DNA from: an uncultured Dorea sp. | GTDB taxonomy: Bacteria; Bacillota; Clostridia; Lachnospirales; Lachnospiraceae | Assembly (NCBI GenBank): GCA_948602995.1 | Contig: CAPEBR010000017.1 | Span: 15,011 to 79,010, forward strand | DNA length: 64,000 nucleotides | Direction: 5' to 3' | Shown here: positions 41,633-49,942 of the stretch, piece after piece | Numbering within the stretch: the stretch's first letter is position 1 | How the letters are laid out: each line of letters opens with the position of its first letter | The notes under the pieces: generated by a model | Told to the model about the DNA's origin: nothing | The model's database searches: none | Seen by the model: the letters and a program-made list of their open reading frames with translations, nothing else | Program-made: the position numbers and the translations under genes

Positions 41633-41791
41633 AGAATACTTGCATTTTTCGGAAAATTTCTATAAGATGAAAGAAAGAGTTATTGTCCCGGGCATCCGAA
41701 CATGGAAGCCTGGGCTAAGGAACTGTGAAAAAATTACTTTAGCAAATTGCACAGGATTTTTTGCATTTCCTAAGTGCAGAGGGGTTCCCGT

Positions 41792-43153
41792 ATGTATGAG
41801 AAGGTAAAGGCGTACGTAGAGCGTTATCATATGCTTGCGGAAAATGATAAAGTGATTATAGGCGTATCTGGAGGTGCAGACTCAGTATGCCTTCTTTTCA
41901 TACTTTTAAAGCTGTCGGAGGAAACAGGGATTGCGTTTCACTGTGTTCACGTACATCATGGAATCAGGGGGGCGGATGCGGACCGGGATGAGGCATTCGT
42001 ACGCAGGATGTGTGCGGAGGAGGGCGTTGCGCTTACCGTTCACAGGGAAAATGTCCCGGCTTATGCCAGGGAGCACGGCCTTACGGAGGAGGAGGCCGGA
42101 CGTGAGGTAAGAAGAGAGGCGTTTGAACGGGCCTTAAGAGAACAGAAAGGGACGAAGATTGCCCTTGCCCACCATATGAATGATAACGCGGAGACCGTTC
42201 TGTGGAACCTGTGCAGGGGCGCTGCCCTTAAGGGAATGGGAGGAATTGCCCCGGTATCCGGCAGGTGGATCCGCCCGCTTTTGTGCGTGAAACGTGCAGA
42301 GATTGAATCATATCTGGGAAAATGGGGAATATCTTATTGTGAAGATAAGACAAATATGCAGAATATTTATACGAGAAACCGGATTCGGAATGAGATTATA
42401 CCCCTTATGGAAAGCAGGATGAATGAGCAGACAGTCCTTCACATAGCAGAGACAGCACAGAGGATGCGTACCCTCGGGGATTATATTGGCCGGGAGGCAG
42501 TAAGGCTCCTTCATACATGTACGGTAAAAGAGGGGGAAGGGGGACTGCTGCTTGGAACCAGGGACTATTACCGGATTGATGAGGCACTTAAGCCCTATGT
42601 TCTCTATGAAGCAATCTGCACGGCCGCAGGGCACAGGAAGGATATTGAGGCAGTTCATGTGAGACTTACGGAGGAACTTCTGAAAAAACAGCCGGGGCGC
42701 AGGCTTGATTTTCCTTATGGACTGACCGCTGTCCGCTGCTATGAAGGGATACGATTTTCAACACAGAAAATGGCTGCCAGGGAGGAGGAAGATGCCGGTT
42801 TTCAACTTCGGATTATAAAAAAATGTGAATCAGCGGAGACATTTCCACAAAAAAACTACACGAAATGGTTTGACTATGATATAATTAAGAATACTGTTAA
42901 AATAAGGCACAGGGAACCGGGTGATTATCTTACAATAGATAAATATGGGAATACCCAGAAGCTGAAACAGTTTTTTATTAATCAGAAGATACCGCAGGAA
43001 AAGCGCAGCAGGATCTGGCTTGCGGCGGACGGTCCGCATATTATGTGGGTTGTAGGCTACAGGCAGAACCAGATGTATCAGGTGACAGACAAAACAAGCC
43101 GGATTCTGGAGATTGAGTTTTACGGAGGAGAAAAAGATGGCAGAGACGATTAG
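41792..43153 (+). CDS. tilS: tRNA(Ile)-lysidine synthase
   Basis: The start at 41792 (MYEKVKAYVERYHM) has GAGGGG 7 bases upstream. About 453 residues. The N-type ATP pyrophosphatase has VIIGVSGGADSVCLLFILL, the HVHHGIRG motif and LAHHMNDNAETVLWNLCRG; the C-terminal tRNA-binding domain ends with the RHREPGDYL, KLKQFFINQKIP segments. It converts cytidine 34 of the minor tRNA-Ile to lysidine. The leader 41633-41791 holds two possible hairpins. hpt starts inside its last codons. Confidence 0.94.
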   Translation: MYEKVKAYVERYHMLAENDKVIIGVSGGADSVCLLFILLKLSEETGIAFHCVHVHHGIRGADADRDEAFVRRMCAEEGVALTVHRENVPAYAREHGLTEEEAGREVRREAFERALREQKGTKIALAHHMNDNAETVLWNLCRGAALKGMGGIAPVSGRWIRPLLCVKRAEIESYLGKWGISYCEDKTNMQNIYTRNRIRNEIIPLMESRMNEQTVLHIAETAQRMRTLGDYIGREAVRLLHTCTVKEGEGGLLLGTRDYYRIDEALKPYVLYEAICTAAGHRKDIEAVHVRLTEELLKKQPGRRLDFPYGLTAVRCYEGIRFSTQKMAAREEEDAGFQLRIIKKCESAETFPQKNYTKWFDYDIIKNTVKIRHREPGDYLTIDKYGNTQKLKQFFINQKIPQEKRSRIWLAADGPHIMWVVGYRQNQMYQVTDKTSRILEIEFYGGEKDGRDD

Positions 43154-43664
43154 TATATTGCACAGTGAGGAAGAGGTCGCGAAGAGGGTTGAAGAACTGG
43201 GCCGGATGATCAGTGAGGATTATAAGGGGAAGCAGATTCATCTGATCTGTGTTCTAAAGGGGGGCGTATTTTTTATGTGCGAGCTGGCCAAAAGAATCAG
43301 CGTTCCGGTTTCCATGGATTTTATGAGTGTGAGCAGCTACGGAGACGGGACTTCATCAAGTGGCGTGGTGAAGATTGCAAAGGATCTGGATGAGCCGCTG
43401 GAGGGCAGGGATGTACTTGTGGTGGAGGATATTGTTGATTCGGGCAGGACGCTCTCCTATCTCCTTGAAATCCTTGCAAAGCGCCGCCCGAACAGTATGA
43501 GGCTGTGCACCCTGCTGGATAAACCGGACAGGAGGATCCGGGATGTGAAGGTGGACTATACCGGATTCGAGATTGAGGATCGGTTCGTAGTAGGATACGG
43601 GCTTGATTATGCACAAAAATATAGAAATCTACCATACATCGGAGTTTTGGAAGGTGTGGAGTAG
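43137..43664 (+). CDS. hpt: Hypoxanthine phosphoribosyltransferase
   Basis: The start at 43137 has GGAGGAG 7 bases upstream and overlaps tilS by 17 bases. About 175 residues. The PRPP loop is VLVVEDIVDSGRTLSYLL, with a VLKGGVFFM start and VGYGLDYAQKYRNLPYIGV end. It salvages hypoxanthine and guanine to IMP and GMP. The tilS-hpt-ftsH order is conserved in Firmicutes. Confidence 0.96.
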   Translation: MAETISILHSEEEVAKRVEELGRMISEDYKGKQIHLICVLKGGVFFMCELAKRISVPVSMDFMSVSSYGDGTSSSGVVKIAKDLDEPLEGRDVLVVEDIVDSGRTLSYLLEILAKRRPNSMRLCTLLDKPDRRIRDVKVDYTGFEIEDRFVVGYGLDYAQKYRNLPYIGVLEGVE

Positions 43665-43681
43665 AAAGGGGCTTAAGTAGG

Positions 43682-45517
43682 TTGAATACAAGAAAGAACA
43701 GAGGACTGGGCAGCGGGATGCTGCTCTCGCTTATCATCATTTTATTTGCAATGCTATGGTTCACGAACCGCTTTGACCAGAGGGAAGATGAGATTACCTG
43801 GAAGAAGTTCGAGAGCATCATTGATTCAGAAAAAGTAAGAAATATTATCATCACCCAGAATAAAGCGGTTCCTACCGGACGTGTACAGCTTACGCTGAGA
43901 GGAGACGAAGGAGATGAGATTTGCTATCTGTACGTGTCAGACGTAAATGATATCCAGGATTATTTGCAGGAGAAGAATATTTCATATGTGATGCCGGACA
44001 TTCCGCAGGATAACTGGTTTGCAACGACAATTCTGCCGGTGCTTATTACAGTAGGCGCGCTTTTGGTCATTTTTTTCCTCATGAACCGTCAGGGCGGCGG
44101 GGGCAATGCCAAGGCCATGAATTTTGGAAAGAGCCGCGCACGGCTGAGCACGGACAGTGACAAGAAGATTACGTTCGGCCAGGTGGCAGGGCTTAAGGAG
44201 GAAAAGGAAGAGCTGGAGGAGATTGTAGATTTCTTAAAGGCTCCGAAGAAATATATCCAGGTGGGAGCCAGAATTCCCAAGGGCGTGCTTCTTGTAGGAC
44301 CTCCGGGTACGGGTAAGACGCTGCTTGCCAAGGCGGTTGCCGGGGAGGCGGGTGTGCCGTTTTTCACGATTTCAGGATCTGATTTTGTGGAAATGTTTGT
44401 CGGCGTGGGAGCCTCCCGTGTCCGTGATCTGTTCGAGGATGCGAAGAGAAATGCACCATGTATTATTTTTATAGATGAGATTGACGCCGTGGCCAGAAGA
44501 AGAGGAACCGGTATGGGCGGCGGACATGATGAGAGGGAGCAGACGCTGAACCAGCTTCTTGTAGAGATGGACGGATTCGGGGTAAACGAAGGAATTATTG
44601 TAATGGCGGCCACGAACCGCGTGGATATCCTTGATCCGGCGATTTTACGGCCAGGCCGTTTTGACCGTAAGGTTATGGTGGGAAGGCCGGATGTCCAGGG
44701 AAGAGAAGAGATTCTCCGCGTCCATGCAAAGGGCAAGCCCTTAAGCGAGGAGATTGACCTTAAACAGATTGCCCAGACAACGGCGGGCTTTACCGGGGCG
44801 GATCTTGAGAATCTCCTTAATGAAGCGGCGATTATCTCTGCAAAGGAAGGACGCATGTTTCTCCTCCAGGAGGATGTTAAGAAGGCGTTCGTTAAGGTGG
44901 GAATCGGAGCAGAGAAGAAAAGCCGTGTTATTTCCGATAAGGAAAAGAAGATTACTGCATTTCATGAGGCAGGGCATGCAATTTTATTCCACGTCCTTCC
45001 GGATGTGGGGCCGGTGTACAGTGTGTCCATCATTCCTACCGGGGGAGCAGGCGGATATACAATGCCGCTGCCTGAGAGGGATGAGATGTTTAACACAAAA
45101 GGGAAGATGCTGCAGGATATTACGGTGGCGCTTGGCGGACGTGTGGCAGAGGAAGAGGTATTTGACGATATTACAACCGGAGCTTCCCAGGATATCAAGC
45201 AGGCGACAGGACTGGCAAAGTCCATGGTGACGAAGTTCGGTATGTCTGAGACCGTGGGACTGATTAATTATGACGATGACAGTGAGGAGGTGTTCATCGG
45301 GCGTGATCTGACACATACACAGAGACGCTACGGGGAGAGTGTGGCGACCGTGATCGATAAGGAAGTGAAGCGTATTATTGATGAGTGCTATGCAAAGGCA
45401 AAGGAGATTATTCATCAGTATGATAATGTGCTTCACGCCTGCGCAGATCTTTTGCTGGAGAAGGAAAAGATATCCAGGGAGGAGTTTGAAGCTTTATTTA
45501 GCAGTGGAGAAAACTGA
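43682..45517 (+). CDS. ftsH: ATP-dependent zinc metalloprotease FtsH
   Basis: A 611-residue membrane AAA protease starting at TTG with AAAGGGG upstream. Two membrane helices (about 10-27 and 115-135) flank an extracytoplasmic loop. The AAA domain has GPPGTGKTLLAKA, IIFIDEIDA and the arginine finger region; the protease has HEAGH and a third metal ligand downstream in TGASQDIKQAT. It degrades unneeded or misfolded membrane and regulatory proteins and is important in sporulation. Confidence 0.97.
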   Translation: MNTRKNRGLGSGMLLSLIIILFAMLWFTNRFDQREDEITWKKFESIIDSEKVRNIIITQNKAVPTGRVQLTLRGDEGDEICYLYVSDVNDIQDYLQEKNISYVMPDIPQDNWFATTILPVLITVGALLVIFFLMNRQGGGGNAKAMNFGKSRARLSTDSDKKITFGQVAGLKEEKEELEEIVDFLKAPKKYIQVGARIPKGVLLVGPPGTGKTLLAKAVAGEAGVPFFTISGSDFVEMFVGVGASRVRDLFEDAKRNAPCIIFIDEIDAVARRRGTGMGGGHDEREQTLNQLLVEMDGFGVNEGIIVMAATNRVDILDPAILRPGRFDRKVMVGRPDVQGREEILRVHAKGKPLSEEIDLKQIAQTTAGFTGADLENLLNEAAIISAKEGRMFLLQEDVKKAFVKVGIGAEKKSRVISDKEKKITAFHEAGHAILFHVLPDVGPVYSVSIIPTGGAGGYTMPLPERDEMFNTKGKMLQDITVALGGRVAEEEVFDDITTGASQDIKQATGLAKSMVTKFGMSETVGLINYDDDSEEVFIGRDLTHTQRRYGESVATVIDKEVKRIIDECYAKAKEIIHQYDNVLHACADLLLEKEKISREEFEALFSSGEN

Positions 45518-45551
45518 TAACTGCTGTGAAGGTACTGAGCAGTTGCGGGAA

Positions 45552-45674
45552 TTATACTCACGGCCAATGAAATCTGCCGTGAGTATCGCGCCAGCCACAG
45601 CCGCAAAGATTTCCTTATGTGGCTGTGCGCATGATGTTATACTGCACGGCAGATTTATCTGGCGCGCAGTATAA
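45552..45674. mobile_element. Family-B miniature repeat, copy 2
   Basis: About 123 bp with the same end hairpin as copy 1 (ATACTCACGGC / GCCGTGAGTAT) and GGCGCGCAGTATAA at the right. A second hairpin, TTATACTGC with GCAGTATAA, covers the right part. It separates ftsH from the amylase gene and may act as a terminator. Confidence 0.7.
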
Positions 45675-45722
45675 ATATTTGCAGACGGTGAGAAAATGAC
45701 TAAATAGAAGGGGTTGACAGTC

Positions 45723-47774
45723 ATGAGAAAAGAAGCATTATTCTGTGATGGAACAAATGCTTATCGTATACCGCCGCAGCCCGAAAAAAACGAGGTGGTG
45801 ACTTTAAGGTTCCGCACGGCAAAAGACGATGTCTTACGTGTCAGGATGATTACAGCATCGGGCAGCTATGATTTGGAAAAGGAGGAACCTGGGAACAGAA
45901 GGGTAAAGGAAGAGTTTGATTATTACACGATACGTTGGAGGCTGGATGGCGAGCCGTTCCAGTATTCTTTTGAGATCTGGGACGGACGGGAAGTATGCTA
46001 TTTCAACAGGGATGGCATATCAGACCACATAGAAGGATTTTATGATTTTGTGATTGTTCCAGGATTCGCAACGCCGGACTGGGCGAAGGGCGCGGTTGTT
46101 TACCAGATTTATACGGACCGTTTTTATAACGGAGATCCTTCCAATGATGTTGAGACAAATGAATACTATTATATCGGAGGCTATAGCCAGAAGGTTGAGG
46201 ACTGGGATAAATATCCCGCCAGTATGGGCGTGCGCGAATTTTACGGCGGGGATCTGAAGGGAGTTATGGATAAGCTTGACTACCTTCAGGATCTGGGGGT
46301 GGAGGTGCTTTATTTTAATCCGCTTTTTGTATCTCCTTCCAACCATAAATATGATATACAGGATTATGATTATATAGACCCGCATTACGGCGTGATCGTG
46401 GAGGACGGCGGCGAGGTGCTGCCGGACGGCGTCACGGATAATGCCTTGGCGGGGAAATATCAGAAGCGGACGGCTGATCTGCGCAATCTGGAAGCCAGCA
46501 ATGAGCTGTTTGTAAAGCTCGTGGAGGAGCTTCACAGAAGAGGCATGAAGATTATTCTGGATGGCGTGTTTAACCACTGCGGTTCTTTTAATAAGTGGAT
46601 GGACAGGGAGCGTGTCTATGAGAACCAGGAGGATTATGCGCTGGGAGCATATATTTCGGCAGACAGTCCGTACCGGAGCTATTTTAAGTTTTATGATGAA
46701 AATGAGGAAAACTGGCCCTATAACGCGAGCTATGACGGCTGGTGGGGGCACGATACACTTCCCAAGCTGAACTATGAGGGTTCGAAGGAGCTTGAGGACT
46801 ATATACTTAAGGTCGGACGGAAATGGGTATCACCGCCCTTTAACGCAGACGGCTGGAGACTGGATGTGGCGGCAGATCTGGGGATGACCAATGAATATAA
46901 CCATACCTTTTGGAAAAAATTCCGGAACGTGGTCAAGGATGCAAACCCGGAAGCAGTCATCCTGGCAGAGCATTATGGGGATCCCGGGGAATGGCTTCAG
47001 GGAGATGAGTGGGATACAGTCATGAACTATGATGCATTCATGGAACCTGTGACCTGGTTCCTTACAGGAATGGAAAAACACAGCGATGAAAGCCGCGACG
47101 AGCTGAGGGGCAATGGGGATTACTTCGTGAATTCGATTACTCATCATATGGCAAATATGCTGACACCGTCCCTGGAGATTGCCATGAATGAGTTGTCGAA
47201 CCACGACCATTCCCGGTTTCTGACACGGACGAACCACATGGTCGGAAGGGCTGACCGTCTGGGGCCGGAAGCGGCAGAAGCATATGTAAATGAAGCGGTG
47301 ATGCGCGAGGCCGTTGTGATACAGATGACCTGGGTGGGCGCTCCCACCATATATTACGGGGACGAGGCAGGAGTCTGCGGCTTTACGGATCCCGACAACA
47401 GAAGGACATATCCCTGGGGAAAGGAAAATCAGGAACTTTTGGCATTCCACAAGGATATTATCCGTATCCATAAAGCCTATGATCCGCTAAAAACCGGCTC
47501 CCTGAAGATGCTTGCCTGGCGGGAAAATATCATCGCATACGGAAGATTTACGCAGGATGAACAGATCATTGTGATAATAAATAACGGCACTGAACTGGAA
47601 TCAGTAACAGTACCGGTGTGGGAGGCCGAGGTGCCCGCGGACTGCCGGATGCGGAGACTTCTCTACTCCTGGGCGGACGGGTATACGCTGGATTATGAGG
47701 AGTATCTTGTGCAGGGCGGAAATCTAGTTGTAAACATGGGAGCATACTCAGCGCTCGTGTTGGGGACGGGGTAA
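45723..47774 (+). CDS. GH13 alpha-glucosidase/neopullulanase-type amylase
   Basis: The ATG at 45723 has AGAAGGGG 9 bases upstream. About 683 residues: an N-terminal Ig-like domain (about 1-125), then a (beta/alpha)8 barrel with VYQIYTDRFYNGD, VLYFNPLFVSPSNHKYDIQDY, DGVFNHCG, nucleophile DGWRLDVAADLG, acid/base VILAEHYGD and NELSNHDHSRF, all the GH13 residues, and a C-terminal beta domain. This is the cyclomaltodextrinase/neopullulanase layout. No signal peptide, so it cleaves imported or stored alpha-glucans in the cytoplasm, linking with glgCD. The last residues L-G-T-G and the stop come from REP 10. Confidence 0.9.
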   Translation: MRKEALFCDGTNAYRIPPQPEKNEVVTLRFRTAKDDVLRVRMITASGSYDLEKEEPGNRRVKEEFDYYTIRWRLDGEPFQYSFEIWDGREVCYFNRDGISDHIEGFYDFVIVPGFATPDWAKGAVVYQIYTDRFYNGDPSNDVETNEYYYIGGYSQKVEDWDKYPASMGVREFYGGDLKGVMDKLDYLQDLGVEVLYFNPLFVSPSNHKYDIQDYDYIDPHYGVIVEDGGEVLPDGVTDNALAGKYQKRTADLRNLEASNELFVKLVEELHRRGMKIILDGVFNHCGSFNKWMDRERVYENQEDYALGAYISADSPYRSYFKFYDENEENWPYNASYDGWWGHDTLPKLNYEGSKELEDYILKVGRKWVSPPFNADGWRLDVAADLGMTNEYNHTFWKKFRNVVKDANPEAVILAEHYGDPGEWLQGDEWDTVMNYDAFMEPVTWFLTGMEKHSDESRDELRGNGDYFVNSITHHMANMLTPSLEIAMNELSNHDHSRFLTRTNHMVGRADRLGPEAAEAYVNEAVMREAVVIQMTWVGAPTIYYGDEAGVCGFTDPDNRRTYPWGKENQELLAFHKDIIRIHKAYDPLKTGSLKMLAWRENIIAYGRFTQDEQIIVIINNGTELESVTVPVWEAEVPADCRMRRLLYSWADGYTLDYEEYLVQGGNLVVNMGAYSALVLGTG

Positions 47775-47797
47775 TTTTAAAATTACCCCGTCCCCAA
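47760..47797. repeat. REP palindrome 10, forming the amylase stop
   Basis: A 38-bp palindrome TTGGGGACGGGGTA...TACCCCGTCCCCAA. The TAA at 47772-47774 ends the amylase; map ends 10 bases further on the other strand. Confidence 0.9.
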
Positions 47798-47807
47798 CTT
47801 CATTCCT

Positions 47808-48617
47808 TTACTTCGATAAAACCTCAATTCCTGTGTTTGTTACCAAAACCATATATTCCACCTGGGCCGACAGCCCGTCATCTTCTGTAAACACAGTCCA
47901 GTCATCATCCTCGTCTACAAAGAAATCAGGACTGCCTTCATTTACCATAGGCTCTATGGTAAACATCATGCCAGGCACAAGAACCATCTCCGTTCCCCTG
48001 GGTGTTACATAGCTTACGAAGGGCGGCTCGTGGAATTCCAGCCCAATGCCGTGTCCGCCGATATCCTCAACAACGGAGTAACCGTTCCGACGGGCATGAG
48101 TGTTGATGGCATGGGCAATATCTCCCAGATGTCCCCAGGGCTTTGCGGCCCTAAGCCCCAGTTCGACACACTCTCGTGTCACCCGCACAAGTTTTGCGGC
48201 TAGGGGAGACACCTCTCCGATCGTGAACATGCGGGATGCGTCAGAATAATATCCATTCAGTATTGTGGATACATCCACATTCAAAATATCGCCCTCCTCC
48301 AGAATCTCGTATTCGCTGGGAATACCGTGGCAGATGACGTTATTCAGGGAGGTACAGACACTTTTCGGGAAGCCTTCAAAACCAAGGGGCGCCGGGATTC
48401 CTCCGTGCTCTGTCGTAAAATTATACACGAGTTGGTCGATTTCCTCTGTGCTCATACCAACATGAATGTGCGCCGCAACATGATCTAGAACAGCCGTGTT
48501 AAGAGCGGCGCTTTTTTTGATGGCGGCAATCTGCTTTGGTGTCTTAAGGAGGGAACGCTTTGGGACGATATGCCCTTTGGCGGCCAGTGACCATAACTTA
48601 ATATCCAATCTATCCAA
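47808..48617 (-). CDS. map: Methionine aminopeptidase, type I
   Basis: A 269-residue enzyme removing N-terminal Met from new proteins. The dinuclear metal ligands are in NVDVSTILNGYYSDASRMF (two Asp), GGHGIGLEFHEPP (His), FTIEPM (Glu) and AQVEYMVLV (Glu). It starts at TTG with GAAGG upstream and has an N-terminal extension of about 20 residues over the 250-residue core. A REP lies in the region shared with the divergent pfk gene. Confidence 0.94.
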   Translation of the reverse strand: MDRLDIKLWSLAAKGHIVPKRSLLKTPKQIAAIKKSAALNTAVLDHVAAHIHVGMSTEEIDQLVYNFTTEHGGIPAPLGFEGFPKSVCTSLNNVICHGIPSEYEILEEGDILNVDVSTILNGYYSDASRMFTIGEVSPLAAKLVRVTRECVELGLRAAKPWGHLGDIAHAINTHARRNGYSVVEDIGGHGIGLEFHEPPFVSYVTPRGTEMVLVPGMMFTIEPMVNEGSPDFFVDEDDDWTVFTEDDGLSAQVEYMVLVTNTGIEVLSK

Positions 48618-48693
48618 GGGAAAACCTTCTTTCTATAATTTGTAATTTGTGGGCAGACTGGCTGCCCCTAATATAGTAGTATATCACAACTAG

Positions 48694-48741
48694 GCAAGTT
48701 GGGGACGGGGTAATTTTAAAATTACCCCGTCCCCAACTTGC
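48694..48741. repeat. REP palindrome 11
   Basis: A 48-bp perfect palindrome GCAAGTTGGGGACGGGG...CCCCGTCCCCAACTTGC between divergent map and pfk. Confidence 0.92.
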
Positions 48742-48744
48742 AAC

Positions 48745-48773
48745 TTGTTTCATGAGGAGAAATAAGGTATACT
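48745..48773 (+). promoter_or_regulatory. Promoter of the phosphofructokinase gene
   Basis: TTGTTT and TATACT are 17 bases apart, starting right at the edge of REP 11. Confidence 0.65.
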
Positions 48774-48820
48774 AATATATATGCAAATAAAATTCTACTG
48801 AATGCTAGGAGGAAGGAATT

Positions 48821-49903
48821 ATGTTAAGAATCGGCATATTAACCAGCGGAGGAGACTGCCAGGCGCTGAATGCTGCTATGCGTGGAGTTGTGAAAGGAAT
48901 TTATTCGAAATGTAAGGAAAATGAAGTGGAGATCTACGGATTTCAAGAGGGATATAAAGGGCTGATCTATTCTAATTTCAAGATGCTTACTTCCAGGGAT
49001 TTCTCTGGAATTCTGACAGTAGGAGGTACGATTCTGGGAACTTCCAGGCAGCCGTTTAAGCTCATGCGGGTTCCGGATGAGAATGGTCTTGATAAGGTTG
49101 AGGCGATGAAGCACACATATCACAAGCTGAACTTGAATTGTCTGGTGATCCTTGGAGGAAATGGAACTCATAAGACGGCGAATCTGCTCCGCGAGGAGGG
49201 GCTGAATGTGATTACACTTCCGAAGACGATTGATAATGATCTCTGGGGAACGGATATGACATTTGGTTTCCAGAGTGCGGTTGACATTGCGACGGATACG
49301 ATTGATAAGATTCATACGACGGCAACATCCCACAACCGCGTATTTATCGTGGAGATCATGGGACATAAGGTTGGATGGGTTGCGCTTCATGCAGCGATTG
49401 CAGGCGGCGCGGATATTGTTCTGCTTCCGGAGATTCCATATGACATTGATGTAATTGTTGACGCGATTAATAAGAGGAAGAAAGCAGGTAAGAGATTTAC
49501 TATTATTGCGGTGGCTGAAGGCGCCATTTCCAAGAAGGAAGCGAAGCTTTCGAAGAAGGAGCTTAAAGAGAAGCAGGAGAAGAAGAAATATCCGTCTGTA
49601 GCCTATGAGATGGCTGAAAAGGTGCAGAAGAGAACAGACCAGGAGGTCCGCATAGCGATTCCCGGGCATACTCAGAGGGGCGGCTCTCCGTGTCCGTATG
49701 ACAGGGTGCTTTCTACCAGGCTGGGTGCGGCTGCGGCTGAGGCAATTTTAGACGGTGATTTTGGAAATATGGTTGGCATTAGGAATGACAAGGTAATCCG
49801 TGTTCCGCTTGCGGAGGTTGCAGGGAAACTGAAATATGTGGATCCTGCGTCTGATATTATTAAGGAAGCGAAGCTTTCTGGTATCAGTTTTGGCGATAAA
49901 TAG
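48821..49903 (+). CDS. 6-phosphofructokinase family protein
   Basis: A 360-residue PFK. GILTSGGDCQALNAAMRGVVKG opens the fold, LPKTIDNDLWGTDMTFGFQSA holds the catalytic TIDND, EIMGHKVGWVA and IPGHTQRGGSPCPYDR bind sugar phosphate. The nucleotide motif reads GGNGT where ATP-type PFKs usually have GGDGS. It should phosphorylate fructose 6-phosphate in glycolysis; ATP or pyrophosphate preference is open. GGAGGAAGG precedes the start. dnaX follows 40 bases later. Confidence 0.88.
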   Translation: MLRIGILTSGGDCQALNAAMRGVVKGIYSKCKENEVEIYGFQEGYKGLIYSNFKMLTSRDFSGILTVGGTILGTSRQPFKLMRVPDENGLDKVEAMKHTYHKLNLNCLVILGGNGTHKTANLLREEGLNVITLPKTIDNDLWGTDMTFGFQSAVDIATDTIDKIHTTATSHNRVFIVEIMGHKVGWVALHAAIAGGADIVLLPEIPYDIDVIVDAINKRKKAGKRFTIIAVAEGAISKKEAKLSKKELKEKQEKKKYPSVAYEMAEKVQKRTDQEVRIAIPGHTQRGGSPCPYDRVLSTRLGAAAAEAILDGDFGNMVGIRNDKVIRVPLAEVAGKLKYVDPASDIIKEAKLSGISFGDK

Positions 49904-49942
49904 TGAGACAAATAAAAGGATGAAAAGCAGAGGTGTGGGCAC

